This document shows positions 18,101 to 24,900 of a DNA stretch of 52,540 bases, one piece after another (positions within the stretch are counted from its first letter, which is position 1; each line of letters begins with the position of its first letter). The notes beneath the pieces were generated by a model that saw only the letters and a list, made by a program, of their open reading frames with translations, did not search any database and was not told where the DNA came from. Source of the stretch: Pseudobacteroides sp. (GTDB lineage Bacteria; Bacillota; Clostridia; Acetivibrionales; DSM-2933); the NCBI RefSeq assembly GCF_036567765.1, contig NZ_DATCTU010000123.1, positions 1 to 52,540 of the forward strand. Reading direction: 5' to 3'. A program made the position numbers and the translations under genes.

Positions 18101-18271
18101 TTTCAACTCTTTAAAATCGGTTCCTGAATAATCCTTTAATATTTTTATTAAATCACTGGGTTTTTTTATTTCTGGAAACAGTGTCATCCAAAAATCTATT
18201 ACATCATCAAATGTAATATTATAAACTTCTTGTAAATACGTTTCCGCAGTATTACTTTTATAATCAGTCAT
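15149..18271 (-). CDS. lanM: LanM: class II lanthipeptide synthetase
   Basis: At 1040 residues this is the normal LanM size. The N-terminal two thirds are the dehydratase/kinase-like domain (DUF4135): GTGDTHNDGKSVACITFDSG, LAYKPRALDLE, FHYENLIAHGDQPVLIDLET. It phosphorylates and eliminates Ser/Thr to give Dha/Dhb. The last 340 residues are the LanC-like cyclase: GFCGISGWLYS, GFSHGNAGVDS, and zinc ligands Cys912 (WCHGAPG) and Cys958-His959 (CHGDLGN). GAGGAG precedes the ATG. It lies 130 bp downstream of the precursor gene, separated by a hairpin that may lower lanM expression relative to the precursor. Confidence 0.95.
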   Translation of the reverse strand: MTDYKSNTAETYLQEVYNITFDDVIDFWMTLFPEIKKPSDLIKILKDYSGTDFKELKKEYHTPHQNDLSSMFSFLENLDHSDSYFNAIFSRAAKTYKWVWFFRPIIRYHINDFYLYITESDFIVNKDEFLFEIICTILGNLNDMSYRVLILETNIARMDNRLLGENSTQKAEYFANTLLKDESYLRSLYDEYNELTRLMKIKVENTCKYLKDIIRNTKNEYNNLSDCFSEGKGLGKIRSIVLGTGDTHNDGKSVACITFDSGVRLAYKPRALDLEYKYLSFIDWINQQDIHCFYKLKSPKVHYIDSAGWMEFIDHTYCQSPNDIARFYSRIGQLLCLLYLFNAKDFHYENLIAHGDQPVLIDLETLFHPEILNINMESSDASTVAMRIINSSVKGIALLPTQIVNQKNNKVLEIGGLSNENEQVAPFKSIFIKDIDTDEIKVEAGYGYIHSKDNSPIIDGNNVKSEQYIKEIKDGFIYTYKWIQENKDLFKATVNDMFEGCLCRILYRPTNIYMQLLSTSYHPDLLRNPIDRKVYLHRIGLVTDEDKKDIAVSELSQMLNGDVPYFSVYLEKDKVLDGSKKEVASLPMGSTLGTVTGKIEGLSDHDFNRQLALINCSYNYKSETDGRSETKIRFQESVECIEMHNVLIRTAKTIGDFILEKSIAGKKNGQIDRTWIGLMEIIKDYYEITNVGNDIYSGNCGIALFLAHLGAITGEEKYTAAAFETITSVINYIEDIKDIKKEKIGFFCGISGWLYSIFHIGKISNKKDLINYVYNKIYIIKELLALDQHYDIISGLSGSMGAILSIYEKSEGSHVKNLLVDICVNIYKLIKEKIVVFEENRGITWGEEGFVGFSHGNAGVDSQLIRLYSIINDDDLLGVLKSSLCYERSMFDEKYNNWRKQLNKEGYSNAWCHGAPGILLSRLMLIKYGYTDDMIMKEIDLAIKTVKENSFGNDFCLCHGDLGNLRVLNYAAYILDDTSLKASCLSTLQKFISEYFNNRWNGGGFYETENSSLMTGLAGLGYGILQFYKPGFLPEVLCIE

Positions 18272-18383
18272 TAAAAAGCTCCTCGTGTTTAGTTCGGAAG
18301 GGTAATAGTGTTGCTTAAAATTATATCGAATTTTTTTGTTTTTTTGTAAAATGACTTAGAAACCAATTTACAGACAAATTAAT

Positions 18384-18404
18384 ACTGTTTCTTTATTAAA
18401 CAGT
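18384..18404 (-). terminator. Attenuating hairpin between lanA and lanM
   Basis: AAACAGT and ACTGTTT (18398-18404 and 18384-18390) form a perfect 7-bp stem with a 7-base loop, touching the precursor stop codon. No long U tract follows immediately. It could protect the lanA message or partly terminate transcription before lanM. Confidence 0.4.
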
Positions 18405-18643
18405 TAAGCACATCTTGTTCCACCATTACACTCAGCCGATACGGTGTAAACACGGCCGCAGCGTGCAACGGGAGTCGGAGTTACTACTGTTACTGTAGTT
18501 ACAGTAGTCCATAAAGTTCCACCAGCTTGTCCGTTTAAATCTTGCTCTTGTATTTCTTGAGCAAGATTGCCTGCAGGATTATTTACTTCTTTGCTTACTT
18601 TATTTCTTAAAATATGGTTCTTTAATAAATTTGAATTCATCAT
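18404..18643 (-). CDS. lanA: Class II lanthipeptide precursor (mersacidin / two-component-alpha-like)
   Basis: The start is ATG 18643, 8 bases after GGAGGG; upstream codons to 18679 lack a ribosome site. The 79-residue precursor has a 42-residue leader ending NGQAGG, a double-glycine cleavage site, and a 37-residue core. The core opens TLWTTVTTVTVVTPTPVA and ends RCGRVYTVSAECNGGTRCA. It has three Cys (core 20, 30, 36), ten Thr and one Ser. T-V-S-A-E-C (25-30) matches the T-x-S/T-x-D/E-C ring that binds lipid II in mersacidin, lichenicidin alpha and haloduracin alpha. The Thr/Val-rich start has no Cys, so many Dhb residues may stay uncyclised. Only one precursor is visible, so a partner beta peptide is absent here. 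Confidence 0.9.
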   Translation of the reverse strand: MMNSNLLKNHILRNKVSKEVNNPAGNLAQEIQEQDLNGQAGGTLWTTVTTVTVVTPTPVARCGRVYTVSAECNGGTRCA

Positions 18644-18784
18644 AATTATTACCCTCCAAAAAATATAAATTGAAATCACTGCTTTATTAATAAAATGTGG
18701 TTTCTAAGTCATGTTTTAATTAATATGGAAAGTCTGAAGCTGTGCTAATTAAAAAGAAATATTCCATATTATCTAATAATTAAT

Positions 18785-18812
18785 ATTATATACTTTTATT
18801 TACATATGTCAA
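18785..18812 (-). promoter_or_regulatory. Near-consensus promoter of the lanthipeptide operon
   Basis: On the minus strand TTGACA (complement of 18807-18812) and TATAAT (complement of 18785-18790) are separated by 16 bases. Both hexamers are perfect. The start of transcription is expected near 18778, giving a leader of about 135 bases that contains a 10-bp inverted repeat (18721-18730 / 18762-18771). Confidence 0.8.
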
Positions 18813-19120
18813 TAATTGGTGGACACAATCAAACGAATTGGCGGTCAAATATGGTGATAATTGTCGAATTGGAAAATATAATATGGTAATTAATGCAAGA
18901 ACTATTTACATATTGGAAAATATTATATATAATTACTAAATAAATACAATAAACGACTTGTAATGGTATATTAGTATAAATTATGAGGTTAGCTCGGTTA
19001 TTATATTATTTTAAGCATAAGATGTTTGGGATGGAGTTTACGCTCTATCTTTTACATAAATTGGAGTGCTCCAGGTTGTTTATTTAATTTATCAATTTAT
19101 TATTAATAGGGGAGGGTGCA
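18813..19120. other. Gap upstream of lanA with paired CGAATTGG motifs
   Basis: No gene is visible. CGAATTGG occurs at 18834-18841 and 18865-18872, 31 bp apart (three helical turns), just upstream of the -35 box. This is a candidate activator or repressor site. The remainder is AT-rich. Confidence 0.35.
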
Positions 19121-20196
19121 GATAAGCTGCAAAAAGATATAAGTCAGAATGTAACAATCGCCCTGTCTGAAAATTCAAAAACAGAGGATTTAAAGCAGTT
19201 TGTACAAAATCGCATTATTAAGAATAATTCTAATATTAAACTGGTTGATCAAGATAATCCAATAGAGGCAGTTAAAGACGGTAAGGTTAGAATTGTACTT
19301 GATTTCGAAAAAGACTATTCGGAAAAACTTAAAGAAGGAAAACCTTTTGATATTAAAATTATATATGATAAGTCAAATACAAAGTCTGACGGAAGCGTAA
19401 GGTATAATTGCTGCGGAGATTCAGAAATTTACTAAAGCAGTTGTAAACGAAAGGATAGCATTTCATGGCCTAAACACTGGTATTTTAGAACCTGTCAGAA
19501 TCGTAGAAGACAATGTTGCTGAAAATCAAAGGTCGGGAGGAAAAATGCTGACAATGATGTTACCGCTGATGATCGGTATACTTATGGTTATTGGCGGTGT
19601 AGCACCAGCTACAGACCTTGTGGCAGCTGAGAAGGAAAGAAATACTTTTGAGCCTTTACTGACCACTAAACCTGAGAGGCATTCCATCCTTATAGGTAAA
19701 TACCTTGCGGTTACCCTGTTCTCATTCATCAATTTAATAGCATCATTAGTTGGAATTATTATAGGCTATAAGCTGAATCCGAATTTCTTGACTATGGGTA
19801 CAGGGGATCAGATTGTGGGATTTTCCATTCCACCGCTTGCAATAATACTGGGAATACTTATATCCTGTACTTTAGGAGCAACATTTGCAGGGTTACAGGT
19901 TGCACTCAGTACATATGCCAGATCCTTTAAAGAAGCACAGATATATATGTCCTTTCTAATAATTGTTGCAATGCTGCCCGGGTATTCAATAATGTATATG
20001 CAACCGACAGAAATACCGGTTTATATGTTTGCTATTCCTGTCCTTAACACCATAGCTGCTTTTAAGATGGTGCTAGGGTGTGATACAGTATTTTAATTTA
20101 TTATTAGCCCTTGGTTTATCGATAGTTTATGTTGGGGTTGTTCTTGGTGTGGTTTCACGTATGTTTTACAAGGAAGAGGTAATATTCAGGAGCTAG
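19121..20196 (+). pseudogene. NatB-like ABC-2 permease, truncated with two frameshifts
   Basis: The first frame reads DKLQKDISQNVTIALSENSK and on to FDIKIIYDKSNTKSDGSV. Near 19405 homology moves to another frame (IIAAEIQKFTKAVVNERIAF, then MLPLMIGILMVIGGVAPATD and AAEKERNTFEPLLTTKP). Near 20080 it moves again to NLLLALGLSIVYVGVV and SRMFYKEEVIFRS, stop at 20194-20196. This is the extracytoplasmic domain and membrane half of a Na+ efflux NatB-type permease. The N-terminal membrane helix and start are missing and no ATPase partner (natA) is next to it. It is dead. It is divergent from the lanthipeptide operon and not obviously part of it. Confidence 0.85.
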
Positions 20197-20232
20197 TATT
20201 AAATGTGAAGTGATATGTTGATACGTTTCAGT

Positions 20233-20268
20233 GGGATGCCGATTCGGTATCCCTTTATTGTTGTTATT
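20233..20268 (+). terminator. Rho-independent terminator of the NatB-like relic
   Basis: GGGATGCCG (20233-20241) and CGGTATCCC (20245-20253) form a 9-bp stem with a 3-base loop and one G-U pair, followed by tttattgttgttatt. Confidence 0.75.
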
Positions 20269-20305
20269 TATAGATTAAAGGCACAATAAATTTATTTTTA
20301 TAAAT

Positions 20306-20345
20306 ATGGTGTCTTTATAGGGTATCAATTTTATAAAGACACCAT
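20306..20345 (-). terminator. Terminator of the dockerin-kelch gene
   Basis: ATGGTGTCTTTATA (20306-20319) and TATAAAGACACCAT (20332-20345) form a perfect 14-bp stem, 35 bp beyond the stop codon at 20380. The minus-strand side is followed by AT-rich sequence with several T runs. Confidence 0.65.
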
Positions 20346-20379
20346 TATATCTGCCATTTTGATGGCTCAATAACTATTT

Positions 20380-21897
20380 TTATTTTGTGTTACAGACTAT
20401 ACCAAGCCCAAAGTTAGTATCATCGGTCGATGTGTTTGCTAGTATTGTCCATTGGTTATTATGGGGATTGTAAACTCTAACAGAATCAGAGAATACACAA
20501 AATAGCTTCCCGCCCTTTCCCTCAGCGGCTAAAACATCTTCAGTTTTATTTATCCCAGAAGTGTTAGGCACAGAAGTCCATTCTCTTTTTGAGATGTTGT
20601 AAATTTCGATTGAAGAATCCTTAACAATATAAATGTTGTTGCTATAAACAACACCGCCCCAGATTCCTTCATTTGAAATCATAGCAGGACCGTAAAACCA
20701 CTGATTTTTATCAATATCAAAGATTTGTAGTGTTTTTGTTGTTTTGTTTATTCCTTCCTCACGGATTACTCCGCCTAAACAGTAAATATAGCCGTCACTT
20801 TGCAGACAAAGAGGAAACCACCTTGCCTCAAGCATGTTGGGGATAAAATCTGTTTTGCTGTTATCTAAGGAAAATACCTCTGCAGAGTCTGTAATATGCG
20901 GATAAGCACTATCAGTCATACCACCTATGATGTAAATTTTATCAAGGTATGAACAGATACCGGGTGCTTCCCTTCCTATATTAAGAAATCCTTTTGTGAT
21001 CCATTTATTGTTTTTTAAGCTGTATACATCAATATTATTTACATAGCTATATTGATTACTTGTTTTATAGACGCCACCTACAACATAGCAATCTTCGCCA
21101 ATAGACTCACATGCAGGATTATATCTATTAATTGACATGTCTAGTCTTGGAGCATATTGGCAGGTGTACGGATCAAGAAATTCTGTTGTCATAGAACCCA
21201 GGTAATTATTTAAAGATCCGAATTTCAAAATACTTAATTTTTTAGGCGTATCATATTCCGGATAATCGTTAGAAGTCTTGTTAAAATTCCTTAGTATAAC
21301 CATTATATCGGTAAGGTTTATAGCACCATCGTTGTTGATATCACAAGAATAAGTATAATTGCTCCTACCCTTTACAGAGTTGAAATGCTGTGCAACTTTC
21401 ATAACATCAGACATATTTATGGATTTATCATTAATACCGTTAATTGGGATATCTCCTGCATACATGTCTATAGGAACATCAGCGGAACTTATAATTATAT
21501 CCCCTATAAATTGTATACTTTTTAGTGACCTTTCCAGGTATCCATACTTTTTAACTACGATATCATATACTGAGTATGTTTGAGGTATATTAGTAATTTC
21601 GAAATAACCAGCCTTATCTGTTGTCGACCAATATTCTGTTCCCATTATATTAATAAAAAAACCGCTTCTTATATCATTATCCAATAGACTTGAGAACTCT
21701 GGTTTAATATACCCGCTCAGTTTGCAATACTCTATGCTAGTAGAGCCATAAATTGATTGTGTGACTGTCTGATGCTCTTTTTCTGTTGGATTTGTAGTTG
21801 ATTGTGAAGGTAATGCGAATCCAAAATTAATGTTAGTTGATATCACACAAATCACTAATAAAGAAAAAAGTTTGTTTTTTAAACTTTTAATATTCAT
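20380..21897 (-). CDS. Secreted dockerin protein with kelch-repeat propeller
   Basis: This 505-residue protein starts with a signal peptide (MNIKSLKNKLFSLLVICVIS, cleavage near FGFA-LP). Residues 55-145 are a regulatory-type beta module (SGYIKPEF, GYFEITNIPQTY, KKYGYLER). A dockerin follows (about 147-215). Its first loop is degenerate (NDKSINMSDVMKVAQHF) and its second is canonical (DINNDGAINLTDIMVILRNF). The C-terminal 270 residues are kelch repeats (DCYVVGG, KIYIIGG, YIYCLGG, and N-x-W closing strands) forming a beta propeller. The dockerin should plug the protein into a cohesin scaffold. The propeller may bind protein or glycan. No enzyme domain is seen. GGAGG precedes the ATG. Confidence 0.85.
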   Translation of the reverse strand: MNIKSLKNKLFSLLVICVISTNINFGFALPSQSTTNPTEKEHQTVTQSIYGSTSIEYCKLSGYIKPEFSSLLDNDIRSGFFINIMGTEYWSTTDKAGYFEITNIPQTYSVYDIVVKKYGYLERSLKSIQFIGDIIISSADVPIDMYAGDIPINGINDKSINMSDVMKVAQHFNSVKGRSNYTYSCDINNDGAINLTDIMVILRNFNKTSNDYPEYDTPKKLSILKFGSLNNYLGSMTTEFLDPYTCQYAPRLDMSINRYNPACESIGEDCYVVGGVYKTSNQYSYVNNIDVYSLKNNKWITKGFLNIGREAPGICSYLDKIYIIGGMTDSAYPHITDSAEVFSLDNSKTDFIPNMLEARWFPLCLQSDGYIYCLGGVIREEGINKTTKTLQIFDIDKNQWFYGPAMISNEGIWGGVVYSNNIYIVKDSSIEIYNISKREWTSVPNTSGINKTEDVLAAEGKGGKLFCVFSDSVRVYNPHNNQWTILANTSTDDTNFGLGIVCNTK

Positions 21898-22239
21898 TTC
21901 TTTAAACCTCCAATTATACTATGTATTACTGATTTTCAATCTATTTATAAACAAACACGTAGATTAATAAAACTCTACGTGCTTGGAACGTAATAAATTT
22001 TGCAGATGGGTTTTAATTCCTAGTAAAGCATACCATTATATAATTATTATGTCAATTTAGATTCATGCGGTATAACGCAAAAATCAATACTAAACTTTTC
22101 CGGAAAATAGCACAAAATTTTCGGTGGCTCGAGAAACTATATATGATATATTGGTAAAAGTTATGAAGTAAGCAATGTTTTGTGGTATATTAAAACAGTA
22201 GATATGAAATATTGTAAGGAAAGTAATGGGAGATTCCAA
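21898..22239. other. Divergent intergenic region with inverted repeat
   Basis: CACGTAGA (21956-21963) and TCTACGTG (21974-21981) form a perfect 8-bp inverted repeat within the leader of the minus-strand dockerin gene. No further gene is seen. Promoters for the two divergent dockerin genes should lie here but no strong match stands out. Confidence 0.4.
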
Positions 22240-24540
22240 ATGAAAAAATGCAAAATATCAATAATTATAGGTGTCATGATAATGCTGCAATTAGCCTTTA
22301 CTGTAATTGCTTTAAGTGAAGGCAATACTTTTATACTACCGGAGTTAAACCTTAATAAAATTACTGGAATTGTCGATGTAGATTTTAAGTATTCTTCGTC
22401 ATATGATTCCGCCATAAAATCTGGCTTTCAAGTAAAATTAATAGGGACAGAGCTGACTGCTTCAACAGATAACAGAGGATATTTTGAGATTTATAATGTT
22501 CCGAAAAACGCTGCCGAGTACACACTAAATATTTCCAAGATTGGATACCTGGCAAGAGAAATCAAAATAACTGATGCACAGTTATCCAAACAGATAAATA
22601 TTATTGAGATGTGGGCGGGGGATCTTCCTGACAACATCTTGCAGGACGGTATAGTCAATTTAAAAGATATAATGTCAATGGCAAAATCCTTTAATGCCAC
22701 ATATGAAAGTCCAGATTATAACGAGTACAAGGATTTTAACAAGGATAAAGCTATAAATATGGTGGATATTCTTTTAATAGCAAAGCATTTTAATTCTACA
22801 TCAGACAGCTATCCTCCAATTGAGGATTCAGCTGTTAATAGCATTGAAGTTGTTAATGAGTACACTATTAAAGTTACATTCTCAAAAGACATGCAGTCAA
22901 CACCCGGAGTGACATCTCCCAAAGATGGAGATGCATCAAATAAAATATATTATACTATTAAAAATAACGATGAAAAAATAATAACCATATCTAATGCGAC
23001 CTACTCCGTTGCTGACAGGACTACAACTATTATTCTCTTAGGAAAACAGCTGGGGGAATATACAATTTACATTAATGGAATAAAAGATGCTTCAGGTCAG
23101 GAAATGAAACCTGAGATGAATGCCATTAAATTTTTTGATGTGACCTCACCAAGCGTCGAAAGAGTACATTATGACAATGCTAATAAAAATAAAATGCTAG
23201 TTGTATATAATGAAGAAATGGCTACTCAAGGACCATTCTCCGTTCTTTTACCTGAGAACTATAAATGGGATAATGATACTTCTAATGGAATTTCCTACGA
23301 GGCATTGCCGATTGGTTCATCAATTGAAGTTTCACCAACAGATAGTAATGCTGTTATTATAACCCTAGGTCCGGGAGGAGAAACTACATCTAATGCTGCA
23401 CTTCAATTCGGGTATATTACAGGTACCATAATTAAAGCTTTGGCAGATAAAGCAGGTAATATTATCATTAATCTTGGGAAAGCCCAAACAGTAGAATTAG
23501 AGTCTCCGGTAACAATAATTAATAGTGATCTGGCAATTACATCAGATAACTCCTTAAGAGTAAAAGTATTAGGTCCAAAGCTCTTAGAAGTATCGGCAGA
23601 TGACTTCAGATATACATTAACAGATAGAGCAATCGATAATTTCATACCGTTATCAGCAAAGCTTGTTGATGTGGATAATATGCAGTATATTGAATTTACT
23701 GTTCCTCAAAATACATTCAGCGTTTATACGGATTTATCAAAGGTGTGCATTAAAACTTCTATAAAACCAATAGGAACTAAATCAGCTCTTGGCACGTTGA
23801 TTACGGGAAATATCGTGTCACCGCTTGCTTCTGGTACATCATTTAAAACATATATAAAGTCTGTCTCAATTTATGATTGGAACAGTATTGTTGTAAAGTT
23901 TGAAGGAAGATTAATGCAACAGAATTAAACAATCTTATTGAAAGTATCAAACTCTATCAAGGGACGTACGAAATAGCGATCAAAGGTGCATCGCTAATTG
24001 GTTCTGCTGTATGCTCCAGTACCATTATGCTTACAACTGAGAATCCTGTGGATATTTTGGAAAATGTGATAATAAGAACACTTCCAGTTGAGTTTATAAT
24101 TCTAAAGGACTTCAACGGTCAATACCTAAATGAGAACACCAACGGGATATCGGGAAGTGCTGTTTTTATGGCAGGTAAAGTTTCGTCTACTGGTATATCA
24201 GGCCAAAGGGTTAAGAATGATGATACAATAGCTATTGATTTCAATATGGTCCCCAAAGGGGTTGTGTCAGCTTCTATAGAGCCTGATGGTACAGGAAAGG
24301 CTAGAATTATTATAGAAGGGGATAGGAACAATTACTGGACTTACTTCAGGAAATTATTTTACAGGTGCAACTGTCAATGCTATAATTAGGGGAAAGCAAA
24401 TTGTTGTTACGCTTAATGATTTGCATGACGAAATTAATCTTGAATATGGTGCAGTTAACACAATGAAATTTGTTCCCTATCCCGGCTTTGCTAATATTGC
24501 ACTTGTACCAATAGATACAGATGTAACACCAATCTTTTAA
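22240..24540 (+). pseudogene. Dockerin/S-layer-like chimera broken by two frameshifts
   Basis: The start is ATG 22240 (GGGAG 8 bases upstream), followed by a signal peptide (MKKCKISIIIGVMIMLQLAF). A regulatory-type beta module and a dockerin come next (LPDNILQDGIVNLKDIMSMA degenerate; DFNKDKAINMVDILLIAKHF canonical). From residue 215 it parallels the C-terminal half of the S-layer protein at 24901 (TIKVTFSKDMQ, VFSVLLPENYKW-type, LQFGYITGTIIKALADKAGN). The frame stops at 23926 but homology resumes one base out of phase (NATELNNLIESIKLYQG). It shifts again near 24317-24326 (IGTITGLTSGNYFTGA) and ends PIDTDVTPIF at 24540. The dockerin replaces the surface-binding N-terminus of the paralogue. 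The frameshifts fall in agatta and aagggg contexts, so a sequencing error is not excluded. Confidence 0.85.
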
Positions 24541-24604
24541 AAACTCTGTATTGTAGTGTGAATCTCTGTAGTACTATACGAATAATGAATCTTAAATAAT
24601 ATAG

Positions 24605-24648
24605 AACAAACGCCATAATACAAATTGCTTATGGTGTTTGTTTATTTC
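24605..24648 (+). terminator. Rho-independent terminator
   Basis: AACAAACGCCATAA (24605-24618) and TTATGGTGTTTGTT (24629-24642) form a 14-bp stem with one G-U pair, followed by tatttctc. It ends the chimera transcript. Confidence 0.75.
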
Positions 24649-24728
24649 TCAGATTACAAGACTATTACACAATATATCATCAATTATTTCAGTTCTGTTA
24701 CAATTTCTTTACACTTGCTTTCAATGTG

Positions 24729-24900
24729 TTGACTCAAAAATATGGCTCTGATATAATTTGTTTGAATCAAGATAGGTGCTGTATACCAGATCTTGAGTAA
24801 ATAATATTAGGTCGGGCTATAAAATAGACGGAAAAGGCGTATCTCGACCGTATTTTAAAAGCCTATTCCAAACTTAAAATTACAAGGAGGAATTGAGAGT
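24729..24900 (+). promoter_or_regulatory. Strong promoter and structured leader of the S-layer gene
   Basis: TTGACT (24729-24734) and TATAAT (24752-24757) are separated by 17 bases. Transcription should start near 24764, leaving a leader of about 137 bases. The leader has a stem TCAAGAT / ATCTTGA (24767-24773 and 24789-24795) and a GGTCG / CGACC pair (24810-24814 and 24845-24849), with AAGGAGG at 24884-24890. Long folded leaders are typical of stable S-layer messages. Confidence 0.75.

Larger units (their letters stand above)
18351..18712. repeat. Perfect 15-bp inverted repeat bracketing lanA
   Basis: ATGACTTAGAAACCA at 18351-18365 is the exact inverse complement of TGGTTTCTAAGTCAT at 18698-18712. 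One copy is in the 5' leader of the precursor mRNA and the other in the lanA-lanM gap. The two could pair in the RNA and close the lanA message in a loop. Alternatively, they could bind a regulator or mark a mobile cassette. Confidence 0.7.

Noticed and set aside
18272..18403. Second precursor peptide (beta partner) between lanA and lanM
   Set aside because: No frame with a leader, GG site and Cys was found there on the operon strand.
19022..19090. Plus-strand 22-residue frame starting MFGMEFTLYLLHKL
   Set aside because: No convincing ribosome site and no recognisable motif; likely chance in AT-rich DNA.
19121..20196. Programmed frameshifting in the NatB-like gene
   Set aside because: There is no slippery heptamer with downstream structure at either site, and the N-terminus is missing, so decay is the simpler reading.
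22180..22239. Upstream start (codon at 22180) for the dockerin/S-layer chimera
   Set aside because: The added 20 residues would precede a good signal peptide, and the ribosome site (GGGAG) serves ATG 22240.
24764..24900. Riboswitch in the S-layer leader
   Set aside because: The leader has short stems but none of the conserved cores I know. mRNA stability is a simpler explanation.
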